The position numbers and the translations under genes were made by a program. A model generated the notes under the pieces. The model made no database searches. It was given only the letters and a program-made list of their open reading frames with translations, and was not told the DNA's origin. 64,000 nucleotides of DNA from Candidatus Methanosuratincola subterraneus (lineage in GTDB: Archaea > Thermoproteota > Methanomethylicia > Methanomethylicales > Methanomethylicaceae), in the NCBI GenBank assembly GCA_004028775.1, contig RXGA01000001.1:248001-312000 (forward strand). Reading direction: 5' to 3'. Position 1 is the first letter of the stretch, and each line of letters opens with the position of its first letter. Below are positions 17,971 to 26,390 of this stretch, one piece after another.

Positions 17971-19092
17971 ATGCGAAGCGATCGCCTGATCTATCCTGTC
18001 GCGGCATCCGCTGCCTTCGCCCTTTCCGCTGCTTGGTTATCGATCTTCCCGATTGATGCACAAATCAACTACAGCAGCCTCTTCATGGAGGGCGTTATAC
18101 TGGCGGTGCTGCTGGCGGGCAGCCTGCTCTCGCGCGAGATGGGTGCCTACCTGAAGTTCGGGTTGGCCGCTCTTTTATTGGGCTTCCTTGTGGGACTGCT
18201 TGGCGAATTCACGGCGGAGCCCGAAATCTTTGGCGCCTTCTTGAGCGGCCTGCTCAAAGCAGTGGGTTTTGTCTCAATACTCTATGGATTGGCAGAGTTG
18301 CGCGGGAAAATTAACGAGGCGTCGCTGGAAAGAAGGCCGCCGGGGCCACCGAAATCCAGCGGTTCGATCCTTGCAGATGTGCCCGAGGATGAAAATTCCA
18401 GCCTTGAAGAAGTCAAGCGCCTCGCGGCAATAGGCAAGGTCGCGGCAATGGTGGGCCACGACCTGAGGAACCCTCTTCAGGCAATTGTTTACTCGGTTTA
18501 CAACACCGAGGAGGAGATAAAGAGCCTTCCTGAGAGTGCGAAAAAAATGCTTGAGGAGCACGGCTTCATCGCTTTCCTCGAGAAGCTGAAGAAACAGGTC
18601 AGCTTCATGAACAAAATGGTGGCTGATCTCCAGGATTACGCCAAGTCCACAAAGCCCGCATTCTTTGCGGTGGACCTGCGCGAGATCGTCGAGGATGCGT
18701 TGAAATCAGTGAGCAGACCCGAGGGCATTTCCGTTGTGGTGAATGCCGATCCAACACTGGGCATGATAAAGGGCGACCCCCAGCTCATCAGGAGGGTTTT
18801 CACAAATCTGATAATCAATGCCTTCCAGGCCATGCCCGGGGGCGGATCCCTCGAGATCTCGATGGTGAGGGAAGGGAATTACGCCAAGGCATCCTTCAGC
18901 GATACTGGGATTGGGATATCCCCTGAAAACCTCAAAAAACTCTTCGATCCCTTCTTCACCACGAAAGCAAAGGGGATGGGGCTCGGCTTGGCCATTTGCA
19001 AAAAGATGATAGAAGCACACCGCGGATCAATAGAGGTGCAGAGCGAGCCGGGCAAAGGCACGCGCTTCACAATCAGGCTCCCCATCGGATAA
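17971..19092 (+). CDS. Membrane sensor histidine kinase
   Basis: A two-component kinase. Four hydrophobic segments fill residues about 8-110, then a short Pro-rich linker. The HisKA helix follows with the phosphoacceptor His163 in GHDLRNPLQAIVYS, and the HATPase domain shows the N box (NLIINAFQAM), G1 (DTGIGISPENL), F box (FDPFFTTK) and G2 (GMGLGLAICKKM). There is no PAS or extracellular domain, so the signal is probably sensed within the membrane. No response regulator gene is adjacent. The start at 17971 is supported by the immediately upstream GGTCCTG. Confidence 0.88.
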   Translation: MRSDRLIYPVAASAAFALSAAWLSIFPIDAQINYSSLFMEGVILAVLLAGSLLSREMGAYLKFGLAALLLGFLVGLLGEFTAEPEIFGAFLSGLLKAVGFVSILYGLAELRGKINEASLERRPPGPPKSSGSILADVPEDENSSLEEVKRLAAIGKVAAMVGHDLRNPLQAIVYSVYNTEEEIKSLPESAKKMLEEHGFIAFLEKLKKQVSFMNKMVADLQDYAKSTKPAFFAVDLREIVEDALKSVSRPEGISVVVNADPTLGMIKGDPQLIRRVFTNLIINAFQAMPGGGSLEISMVREGNYAKASFSDTGIGISPENLKKLFDPFFTTKAKGMGLGLAICKKMIEAHRGSIEVQSEPGKGTRFTIRLPIG

Positions 19093-19174
19093 TGGGATCA
19101 GTTCGGAATAACGGATACAATCCTTATTAGACAAATTTGGTAATAGTTTATTTGTTGCATTGCAGGGTGTCATG

Positions 19175-19597
19175 ATGAGTGCATTGAACGAGCTTATAAC
19201 GCGAGGGAGGATCCACCTCGAACTCGGCAAGAACGAGGACGCGATCGTCTATTTTGATCTTGCCCTTGAAATGGATCCCGAGAACGCGGTGGCTTGGGGA
19301 GGAAAGGGAATCGCCTTTGTGAACCTCGGCATGTACGATGAGGCCCTTGAATGCTTTGACAAGGCAATCTGTTACGATGCTGAGCTCGCCTTTGCCTGGG
19401 AGGGCAAGGGGATCGCCCTCATGAGGAAGGGCCAGGTCGAGGAGTCAATCCCGTTCTTCGACATGGCACTGAAGATAGAGCCAAAGTTCGCGAGGGCCGC
19501 TCAGAACATGGCAATCGCGCTCGAGAAATTGGGCAGGAAAGAAGAAAGCGAGAGGTACCGTTCGCTAGCCGAGTCCCTAAAGTCCCGCTCGGGATGA
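19175..19597 (+). CDS. Tetratricopeptide repeat protein
   Basis: A 140 aa protein made of about three and a half TPR units. Repeated patterns such as GKNEDAIVYFDLALEMDPEN, GMYDEALECFDKAICYDAEL and GQVEESIPFFDMALKIEPKF show the TPR Trp/Leu/Gly/Tyr/Ala/Pro spacing. It should be a protein-protein adaptor. I chose the second of two adjacent ATG codons because GGGTG lies six bases before it; the frame also has a TTG at 19160. It follows the histidine kinase on the same strand after 80 bp and may bind it, which is only a guess. It converges on YjbQ with a 5 bp gap. Confidence 0.82.
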   Translation: MSALNELITRGRIHLELGKNEDAIVYFDLALEMDPENAVAWGGKGIAFVNLGMYDEALECFDKAICYDAELAFAWEGKGIALMRKGQVEESIPFFDMALKIEPKFARAAQNMAIALEKLGRKEESERYRSLAESLKSRSG

Positions 19598-19602
19598 GCG
19601 AA

Positions 19603-20025
19603 TCACTCGCCCATCACTTGGACGATGACCCTCCTCCCCGTCCGTGGGCCGTCCAGCTCGAGGAAGAATACGCTCTGCCATGTGCCGAGGGCAAGCCTGC
19701 CACCCATGACAGGAATCGTCACCGAAGGCCCGAGATAGGCCCCGGCCAAGTGCGCATCGGCATTGTCGTCTATCCTGTTATGTGCCCAAGCCCTGCTCTC
19801 CGGGAAGTCCTCTGCGGTCTTTTTGAGAATGTCCGATTTGAGCCCTTCCTCATCCTCATTGACTATTATTGCGCTCGTGGAGTGGGTCGTGAATGCCAGA
19901 CAAATCCCGGAGCGGATCCCGCTCTCAGTCACTGCGCCTTGGATCTCCCCGGTGATGTTGATTGCTTCCCTTCTCTTACCCGTGTCGAGGACCAGGTTCT
20001 TTGTGAAAACCTTCAGATTTGACAC
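19603..20025 (-). CDS. YjbQ/UPF0047 family protein (secondary thiamine-phosphate synthase)
   Basis: A 140 aa protein of the YjbQ family, whose E. coli member has weak thiamine-phosphate synthase activity while the natural role is unclear. Conserved signatures are FTTHSTSAIIVNEDE, the NADAHL segment with its metal-type His, and the C-terminal GTWQSVFFLELDGPR. It stands alone on the minus strand. A link to the thiamine transporter at 44 kb is possible but unsupported by proximity. Confidence 0.85.
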   Translation of the reverse strand: MSNLKVFTKNLVLDTGKRREAINITGEIQGAVTESGIRSGICLAFTTHSTSAIIVNEDEEGLKSDILKKTAEDFPESRAWAHNRIDDNADAHLAGAYLGPSVTIPVMGGRLALGTWQSVFFLELDGPRTGRRVIVQVMGE

Positions 20026-20071
20026 CAGGAATAATTAGGGGAAGGTGACGTAAAAAGTTGAGGATCCACCA

Positions 20072-20782
20072 TCAGATCTCGAGTGCCTTGCGCAAGTCCT
20101 CAATGACCTTGGCAAGGTCTTCCACCACGGCAGACATCAGCTCTTCGCCCTTCTCCTTGGTCGCTTTCTTGGCGTCCCCGGTGAGGGCGATCTCGTAGAG
20201 CCTCTCGTCTATCTTCTTCGAGTATATCTTAACCTCAGGGTAAGTCACCTCATGCCTTCCCGCGAGGTATATGTTGACCTTGCCCTCGTCCACAGCCAGC
20301 ATTGCGCTCGTCTCATCCTCCCCTGCGTGGCCGGGGGAAGAGAAGAGGCTCTTTTTACTATTCCCGAGGTCCTTCCACCAATCGAGCACCACCACTGAGA
20401 GCCCTGTCCTGCTGGCTGCCTGCCTGGCTGCCATCTGAATAGGGGTTGCGTTGCCTCCATGGCCATTCAGGACAACGACAAGCTTGATGCCGTTGCGCCA
20501 CGCCTCCTCGAGGATGCATTCGATGTATTTGAAGAGGACCTCCGAGTCTATGTCGAAGGTCCCGGGGAATCCGCGCATCGCATGGCAGGACCCGTAGAAT
20601 ATTGTCGGCATCACTATGGCGCCGGTCAGATCTGCAGCCCTGCGAGCGATGTGCTCGGGGAGCTCGCTGTCTGTGCCCAGGGGCAGGTGATCGCCATGCC
20701 TCTCAATGCTCCCGACAGGGAGTATCGCTACAGATTTGTCCACTTTTTCAAAGTCAAACCCATTCATGTCCTTAAGGATCAT
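20072..20782 (-). CDS. Creatininase-family amidohydrolase
   Basis: Metal-dependent amide hydrolase of the creatininase/formamidase (ArfB-like) superfamily. Metal ligands are visible in GSIERHGDHLPLGTD and in GHAGEDETS, with the family motif VVVLNGHGGN between them. In archaea such enzymes include ArfB of the F420/riboflavin pathway, so a role in deformylating a pyrimidine intermediate is one option; creatinine itself is unlikely. I chose the ATG at 20782, preceded by GAGGGTG; the frame is open 17 codons further. About 236 aa, normal length. Confidence 0.8.
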   Translation of the reverse strand: MILKDMNGFDFEKVDKSVAILPVGSIERHGDHLPLGTDSELPEHIARRAADLTGAIVMPTIFYGSCHAMRGFPGTFDIDSEVLFKYIECILEEAWRNGIKLVVVLNGHGGNATPIQMAARQAASRTGLSVVVLDWWKDLGNSKKSLFSSPGHAGEDETSAMLAVDEGKVNIYLAGRHEVTYPEVKIYSKKIDERLYEIALTGDAKKATKEKGEELMSAVVEDLAKVIEDLRKALEI

Positions 20783-20903
20783 CACGGGGCACCCTCTGAC
20801 ATAGCTCTGCAGGCAGGCGTATAAAAAAGGCACCGTTCAGGCCCAAATTTTGGCACGCAAGGTAATATATCGGTCGACGCCGGTTATTAATTGAGGACTG
20901 CTT

Positions 20904-22121
20904 ATGGTAAGGATCGGCATCATAGGGAAGACCAACGCCGGCAAGACGACCCTCTTCAATGCGATCACAATGATGAACGCAGAGGTCTCGAACTATCCCT
21001 TCACCACGAAGGAGCCGAACGTAGGCATCGGGTACGTCAAGACTGCATGCGTATGCAAGGAGCTCGGGGTGAAGGACAATCCGCAGAACTCTGTCTGCAT
21101 CGATGGCTGGCGTTTCATACCCATTGAGGTGGTGGATCTGCCAGGGCTTATTAAAGGGGCATCGGAAGGCCTCGGGCTCGGCACCCGCTTCCTTTCGGTC
21201 GCAGCCCAGGCAGACGTGATCCTGCATGTCGTTGACGCCTCGGGGAGCATAAATGCGAATGGGGAGATCTGCGAGCCGGGGTTGGGGTCGCCCTTGGCTG
21301 ACTACTACGACATAGAGGAGGAGCTGGTGAAGTGGTACACCAAGAACCTCCTGGAGAACGCCGACAAGGTGAGGAGGGCCATACAGAACAAGGCCGTAAC
21401 GCTGGCAGCGGCGCTATATGACATACTCTCCGGGATAAAGGTCACCTACCCGCAGATCAAGGAGGCCCTTTCCAAGACCAGGCTCGAGGGCGTGCCGTTC
21501 GAGGACTGGGAAGAGGAGGAGTTCAGGGCATTCGCGACCGAGATAAGGTACCTCTCGAAGCCAACGCTCATAGTCGCGAACAAGATGGACATGCCTGTGG
21601 CAGAAAAGAACCTGGCTGGGCTGGTTGAGACCTTCGGCAGGAGCTTTGTGATCCCTGTCTCCGCAGAGGTCGAGCTCCTCCTGAGGCGCGCTGAGAAAGC
21701 GGGGGCAATATCTTACACGCCAGGGGACGAGAAATTCGTCGTGAAGGACGCCAGCAAGCTTACGCCCAAGCAGAAGTGGGCACTCGAGTATGTCCAGTCA
21801 AGGATCTTCGACAAATGGCTACGCACCGGGGTAGACCTTGCGGTGACGACAGCAGTGCTCAAGTTGCTCAGGGTCAATGTCGTGTACCCCGTAGAGGATG
21901 CGAAGAAGTACTCAGACAGGAAGGGGAACGTGCTTCCTGACGCATACCTGATGCCTCAGGGATCTACGCCAAAGGACCTCGCAAGGCAGATCCACTCCGA
22001 GCTCTACGACAACTTCCTGTATGCAATCGACTCTGTTAGCGGAATCCGCCTACCCAACAACTACGAGTTGCGTGACCGTGACGTCATCACGATAGTCACA
22101 ACCCGGAAGAGGAAAACCTGA
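20904..22121 (+). CDS. YchF/OBG-type archaeal GTPase with TGS domain
   Basis: P-loop NTPase of the OBG family that binds ribosomes. The G1 loop is GKTNAGKTT at residues 8-16, G3 is DLPGLIKGASEGLGLG, and G4 is NKMD. The C-terminal TGS domain ends in YELRDRDVITIVTTRKRK. The insertion with several cysteines (ACVCKELG) between G1 and G3 is characteristic of the archaeal group. Some YchF proteins prefer ATP because of an altered G4; here a normal NKMD is seen, favouring GTP. A TAATATAT box A lies about 40 bp upstream. Confidence 0.9.
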   Translation: MVRIGIIGKTNAGKTTLFNAITMMNAEVSNYPFTTKEPNVGIGYVKTACVCKELGVKDNPQNSVCIDGWRFIPIEVVDLPGLIKGASEGLGLGTRFLSVAAQADVILHVVDASGSINANGEICEPGLGSPLADYYDIEEELVKWYTKNLLENADKVRRAIQNKAVTLAAALYDILSGIKVTYPQIKEALSKTRLEGVPFEDWEEEEFRAFATEIRYLSKPTLIVANKMDMPVAEKNLAGLVETFGRSFVIPVSAEVELLLRRAEKAGAISYTPGDEKFVVKDASKLTPKQKWALEYVQSRIFDKWLRTGVDLAVTTAVLKLLRVNVVYPVEDAKKYSDRKGNVLPDAYLMPQGSTPKDLARQIHSELYDNFLYAIDSVSGIRLPNNYELRDRDVITIVTTRKRKT

Positions 22122-22171
22122 AAACCAATTTTTATTAATCCTTGACCCATTATTCTCAAAAGGGATGGATT

Positions 22172-22864
22172 ATGGAGTATGAGATAAAGTACAAACCTTC
22201 CTATGCGATGGCCGTGCTGAAGCTGAAGGATGGAGAGTCCGTTGTCGGGGAGTCTGGCGCAATGACGTACATGACCCCGAACATCGAAGCCCGCACACGG
22301 ACCAGGTCAGGGATACTTGGCTCTCTTGGGCTGAAGCTGCTCGGCGGGCAATCATTCTGGGTAACCGACTACTCCGCGAAGGGCGGCCCGGGCGAGGTCG
22401 CATTCGTTTCCGCCCCGCTTGGGGACATCGAGCACCTCGCGCTCGACGGGAAGAACGGCTGGATCATACGGAAGGAGTCCTACGTCGCATCTTCGCCTAC
22501 CGTCGATTTAGACATAAAATGGGAAGGCTTCTCGAGGGGGCTGTTTGGTCAAGGGCTATTCATGATAAAAGCCTCAGGCACAGGCGATCTATTCATCAAC
22601 ACATTCGGTGCAATTGATCGGCATGCCTTGGGCCCCGGCGAGCAGCTCATAGTCGACAACTTCCACCTTGTCGCATTCAACAACACCTGCACATACAGGG
22701 TCGAACGCTTCGGGGGCATGAAGGAGACGCTGCTCAGCGGCGAGGGCCTGGTCACCCGCATTACAGGGCCTGGGGAAATCCTCCTCCAGACAAAGAACCC
22801 GAGGGAATTTGCAGACTGGATATGGACCCTGATCGAGCCGCGCGTGCAGTCCAGAGCGAGATGA
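22172..22864 (+). CDS. AIM24/TIGR00266 family protein
   Basis: A 230 aa beta-rich protein of the AIM24 family (DUF124), whose biochemical role is unknown; the mitochondrial member affects inner-membrane structure. Characteristic parts are the N-terminal YAMAVLKLKDGESVVGESGAM, the GILGSLGLKLLGG segment, and the Gly-rich C-terminal half with LFINTFGAIDRHAL. I chose the ATG at 22172 with GGGATGG upstream; an in-frame TTG at 22142 has no such signal. Its stop overlaps the next gene's ATG (ATGA), so it is coupled to the NUDIX gene. Confidence 0.83.
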   Translation: MEYEIKYKPSYAMAVLKLKDGESVVGESGAMTYMTPNIEARTRTRSGILGSLGLKLLGGQSFWVTDYSAKGGPGEVAFVSAPLGDIEHLALDGKNGWIIRKESYVASSPTVDLDIKWEGFSRGLFGQGLFMIKASGTGDLFINTFGAIDRHALGPGEQLIVDNFHLVAFNNTCTYRVERFGGMKETLLSGEGLVTRITGPGEILLQTKNPREFADWIWTLIEPRVQSRAR

Positions 22865-23409
22865 GGGTGCCCTCATTGGAAGAGGTCGTCTCATCCTCCC
22901 ATATTTTTTCCGGCAGGGCAATAAGCCTCAAAGTCGAGGATGTACGCTTGCCAAGCGGAAAGCTCGCCCGCAGGGAAACTGTTGTCCACCCGGGGGCCGT
23001 GGCCGTCGTGGCCTTGGAAGGCGGAGATATCCTCCTTGAGCGGCAGTACCGTCATACGGCGAAGAGAGTGATCTGGGAGATCCCGGCTGGGACGATCGAA
23101 AAAGGCGAGGATCCAGAGGAATGCGCCAGGAGGGAGCTGGCTGAGGAGACGGGATACACGGCGGACAAGATGGATCGGGTATTCAGCTTCTACGTTGCGC
23201 CCGGATACAGCACAGAGGTCATACACCTCTTCCTAGCCAAGGGGCTGAAGAGGTCATCGAAGAGGCTTGATTATGACGAGGAGATAGATGCGGTATTCGT
23301 CCCGATCTCGAAGGCCCTTGAGATGGTCAGAGACAACGAGATAGAGGACGCAAAGACTGCGATAGGGATACTCTTCTTCGAGAGGTTCTTGGCGAATGCC
23401 AGGGGATGA
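22861..23409 (+). CDS. NUDIX hydrolase (ADP-ribose pyrophosphatase-like)
   Basis: Hydrolyses nucleoside diphosphates linked to another group; the closest type is ADP-ribose pyrophosphatase. The complete Nudix box is GTIEKGEDPEECARRELAEE followed by TGY, and the upstream RETVVHPGAVAVVAL strand fits ADPRases. The start at 22861 overlaps the previous stop by 4 nt; earlier in-frame ATGs lie inside the AIM24 gene. The stop again overlaps the ATG of the resolvase gene, giving a three-gene coupled cluster. 182 aa, normal. Confidence 0.88.
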   Translation: MRVPSLEEVVSSSHIFSGRAISLKVEDVRLPSGKLARRETVVHPGAVAVVALEGGDILLERQYRHTAKRVIWEIPAGTIEKGEDPEECARRELAEETGYTADKMDRVFSFYVAPGYSTEVIHLFLAKGLKRSSKRLDYDEEIDAVFVPISKALEMVRDNEIEDAKTAIGILFFERFLANARG

Positions 23410-23948
23410 TGGGTTTGGGAGACGACAGCGTTCACATCTCCCGGATCAGGAAGAGCAGGGGACAGGGATTCGAGCGCGATCTTGTGAAGAGGTACCGCGC
23501 GGCTGGGTGGTGGTCGTACAGGACTGGGGGGAACAGCGCATACCTCCCGGACGTGATGGCCACAAACGACAGCACCGGCGAGCTCGATGTGGTTGAGGCT
23601 AAAGCAGGCGCAAAGGATCACCTTTATGTTGAATGGGACCAGATCGAAAGGGACATCTTCCTCATAAATGGGTTCAAGCTCTACCCGAAGCGTAGGATAG
23701 TGCTTGCCTTCAAATTCCTCTCAAAGAAGCGTAAGGGGGATGGATACCTCAGGAGGGAGCTCAGGGAGTTTTACAAGCTTGTGCCAGAGGAGTTGTGGGA
23801 CTCTCTCAGGGGGCAGACGATATGCTGCCACTATGAGAGGGGAAACGACCTGCCCGACTACTCGCCGCCGTTCAAGATCAAAGGTAAGAAGGGGAAGGGT
23901 GCAGTCCAAGAGGGTAGCGAAGAAGGCGATGAGATCGGCGAAGAGTAG
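23406..23948 (+). CDS. hjc: Hjc-type Holliday junction resolvase
   Basis: Structure-specific endonuclease of the archaeal Hjc group, acting on four-way junctions in recombination. The nuclease residues are Glu23 (GFERDLVKRY), Asp49 (AYLPDVMA), Glu64 and Lys66 (DVVEAKAG). Usual Hjc proteins are about 130-140 aa. This one has roughly 45 extra C-terminal residues that are lysine-rich then strongly acidic (EEGDEIGEE). The start is one of two adjacent ATGs overlapping the NUDIX stop. Confidence 0.83.
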   Translation: MMGLGDDSVHISRIRKSRGQGFERDLVKRYRAAGWWSYRTGGNSAYLPDVMATNDSTGELDVVEAKAGAKDHLYVEWDQIERDIFLINGFKLYPKRRIVLAFKFLSKKRKGDGYLRRELREFYKLVPEELWDSLRGQTICCHYERGNDLPDYSPPFKIKGKKGKGAVQEGSEEGDEIGEE

Positions 23949-24103
23949 TGCACCAGCGCCTTTTCTTGATCCGACCGATCGGATATTCGATGCGCCATTC
24001 ACCTCAAATCGTCGCCCTTGTGCCCAAAAAGGCGTGGGTTGATGGATATCAGTATTAAAAGCTTATTTCTGACCCGCTATAATTATCTCGGAGGGTATGC
24101 GAA

Positions 24104-24499
24104 ATGGCCTCTGACTCGGACGACGAGATCGAGATTATAAAAAAGCGCAAGCTCCTCGAGATGGAGCGCAGGCTCGCAGCAATGAAAAAGACGCAGGCTG
24201 AGACGCCAAGGAAGGTCGAGGAAGATCCGCTCTCAATCGTGAAAAAGCGCCTGATCGGGAGGGGACCAGAGGTCTTGGAAGCAGCCCTCTCCCAATACCC
24301 CCAGGCAGCAATGGAGGTCGTGAAGTACATCGCCAACCTGTACAGGACGGGCAAGCTCAACGAAGACATACCCGGGGAGGACCTTTACGAGCTCTTCTGC
24401 AACTTGGGGATGCCCGTGAGGCTCGAGACCTCGATAACATACATAAAGGACGGGAAGCGCGTCCCCCTCAGCCAGAAGTTCAAGGCCAAGGATGATTGA
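24104..24499 (+). CDS. PDCD5-like DNA-binding protein (tentative)
   Basis: A 131 aa protein with an acidic N-terminus, then a long basic helix (IIKKRKLLEMERRLAAMKK) as in the PDCD5/TFAR19 dsDNA-binding family. The C-terminal half (SIVKKRLIGRGPEVLEAALS, then a sheet-like tail) resembles longer homologues I associate with Thermoproteota. GGAGGG precedes the ATG by nine bases and a box A (TATTAAAAGC) lies near 24052. The family assignment rests on pattern similarity only; a crenarchaeal protein of unknown function is the alternative. Confidence 0.5.
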   Translation: MASDSDDEIEIIKKRKLLEMERRLAAMKKTQAETPRKVEEDPLSIVKKRLIGRGPEVLEAALSQYPQAAMEVVKYIANLYRTGKLNEDIPGEDLYELFCNLGMPVRLETSITYIKDGKRVPLSQKFKAKDD

Positions 24500-24541
24500 C
24501 CCAAGTTCGCAGCAAAAAGAAAAATAGGGAAGAATGAAAGC

Positions 24542-25651
24542 CTATTTTTTGAGGCTCTCGAGCACAAGCTGCGAGAGCGTCTTTATTGGCGGGTAACCAG
24601 CCTCCTTGGGCAGGCCGCCCATGTGGTACATGCAGAATGCGCACCCTACGCCGACCTCTGCGCCCTTCTCCTTCGCTTCGGACATCAGCATCTCCGCCAG
24701 CTTGTTCGCGATATCAGGGTAAAGCGGCTTCACGCCCGCGGGAGCGCCGCAGCAGACTGCCTCCTTCCCGCTCTCTTTGTATTCGACCAGATCGCCGATC
24801 CTTCGCAAGACCTCCCTCGGGGGCTGGATCGTCCCGGTCCTCCTGACCAGGGGGCAGGGATCCTTGTAGATTATCCTTTTGCCTTGTGCTGCGCTGGGGC
24901 TGATCCTCCCTTCCTTGACAAGCTGATCCAGCAGCTCAGAGATGTGCACGACCTCGTACTCCGGCTTCCTGAACAGCGCAGGGTACACGTTCTTGAAGAC
25001 ATCGTAGCATGAGGGGCACTCGGTGACGACAGTCCTGGCGCCTGTGGACTCGAAGAGCACCGTGTTCTTCTCTGCAAGCTTCTTGGCCTCCTCTAGCATT
25101 CCGGTATCTATGAGAAAGAGCCCGCAGCACCACTCTTTCTCCCCGAGGGTTGTGAAATCTAAGCCGGACTTGATCAGAAGCTCAATAGTCGCCTTCGCAG
25201 TCTCGGGAAGCTTGATCCCTGACCAGCACCCAGGCACATAGAGGTACTTTGCCTTCTCAGGGGGCTTGAACCCTTCCGGCAGGCATGCGGTGCGCTTCTC
25301 GGGAGGCGCCGCCATCGGCGATCCCATCTTTATTATGGCGTCTGCTATCGTCTTGTACTTCTCAGGCACCATGTTCCTTTTCCGCAGCTCTGCCCTCGCA
25401 GCCTGGACTACGACGGAGATTGGTATGTCCATCGGGCAGGAGCTGTGGCACCCGTCGCACCTGGTGCACAGGAACAGGGTCTTCAAATCCTCCTCATTGA
25501 GATCCTTGCCCTCGAAGAGCGAGATTGCCGCCTCGACCTTGGCCATGGCCCCGTACTTGGGGTTGTTCGTCGCCTTGAAGAAGGGGCACACCTCGACGCA
25601 GGCTCCGCAAAGGGTGCATGTCGAAGCAATTTCTGCGATATTCTTTGACAT
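24542..25651 (-). CDS. HdrD/GlpC-like Fe-S oxidoreductase subunit
   Basis: Electron-transfer protein with two [4Fe-4S] ferredoxin motifs near the N-terminus (CTLCGACVEVCP and CTRCDGCHSSCP) followed by two cysteine-rich CCG domains (around GCWSGIKL...WCCG and DPCPLV...VCCG). This is the layout of HdrD, GlpC and LutA/DLD-associated subunits. In methanogens such proteins serve heterodisulfide or lactate/glycolate oxidation; no membrane HdrE is nearby. I chose the ATG at 25651 because GGTG lies six bases before it; an adjacent ATG at 25654 is possible. It is divergent from grpE. Confidence 0.85.
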   Translation of the reverse strand: MSKNIAEIASTCTLCGACVEVCPFFKATNNPKYGAMAKVEAAISLFEGKDLNEEDLKTLFLCTRCDGCHSSCPMDIPISVVVQAARAELRKRNMVPEKYKTIADAIIKMGSPMAAPPEKRTACLPEGFKPPEKAKYLYVPGCWSGIKLPETAKATIELLIKSGLDFTTLGEKEWCCGLFLIDTGMLEEAKKLAEKNTVLFESTGARTVVTECPSCYDVFKNVYPALFRKPEYEVVHISELLDQLVKEGRISPSAAQGKRIIYKDPCPLVRRTGTIQPPREVLRRIGDLVEYKESGKEAVCCGAPAGVKPLYPDIANKLAEMLMSEAKEKGAEVGVGCAFCMYHMGGLPKEAGYPPIKTLSQLVLESLKK

Positions 25652-25730
25652 CATATACACCTGTGATTCATTCCTCATACAAACTCTTATCCTTTGGCTG
25701 TGAGCGCATCATCCTGCCGGACATGCGTGA

Positions 25731-25742
25731 GATATATATATT
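25731..25742 (+). promoter_or_regulatory. Box A of the grpE-dnaK operon
   Basis: GAGATATATATATTTG precedes grpE. Transcription should begin near 25762, leaving a leader that contains two possible starts, a TTG at 25784 behind GGGGGG and the ATG at 25811 behind GGGGCG. Confidence 0.45.
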
Positions 25743-25810
25743 TGACTGCGATATAATTGACTGCTTTTTGCGGGGGGCACACATTGCGAACCGAAGAGTC
25801 TAGGGGCGAT

Positions 25811-26389
25811 ATGCAGGCAGAGGGCAAGGCCAAGGCTCAGGAGCCCTTGGAAGATCAAAAGGGCAAGGAACTGGAGCGGCTTCAGGAAGAGCTATGCATG
25901 TACAAGCAGCAGCTGGGCGCCCTCCAGCGGGAGCTGGATGAGTCCAAGAACAGGCTCAAGTACATGCAGGCGGATTGCGAGAACATAAGGAAGCGATCAG
26001 AGAGGCAGATGGAGGAAGCAAGGCTCTTCGCCACTATGCCGCTGTTGTGCGACCTGCTCGAGGTTATAGACGAGCTCGAGCTCGCGCTGAGGAGCGCCTC
26101 CGGATCAGACCAGAATGGAGCAGTCCTGCAGGGGGTTGAGATGACCCTCAAGAAAATGAAGAAGATCCTGGAGAAGCACGGTGTCTCCCCGATCGAATGC
26201 CTCATGAAGCCGCTGGATCCAGAGAGGCACATGGTCGTCTCCAAGGAGGAAAGGGATGACCTGGAGGAGCACACGGTTATAGAGGAGATAAGGAAGGGCT
26301 ATCTCCTAAGGGATCGGGTAATCAGGCCGAGCGTAGTGAAGGTCTCGGTGAAGCCTTCAAGGTCAACAAAACCAAAGGAGGAGAATTGA
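25811..26389 (+). CDS. grpE: GrpE nucleotide exchange factor
   Basis: Releases ADP from DnaK. The N-terminal part is a long coiled coil (residues about 15-90, through [25 protein letters not shown]), followed by the four-helix region with [13 protein letters not shown] and the C-terminal beta-wing ([15 protein letters not shown]-like and [17 protein letters not shown]). I chose the ATG at 25811; a TTG at 25784 with a strong G-run upstream would add nine residues. The gene ends one base before dnaK, so the two are cotranscribed. Confidence 0.9.
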   Translation: MQAEGKAKAQEPLEDQKGKELERLQEELCMYKQQLGALQRELDESKNRLKYMQADCENIRKRSERQMEEARLFATMPLLCDLLEVIDELELALRSASGSDQNGAVLQGVEMTLKKMKKILEKHGVSPIECLMKPLDPERHMVVSKEERDDLEEHTVIEEIRKGYLLRDRVIRPSVVKVSVKPSRSTKPKEEN

Positions 26390-26390
26390 T

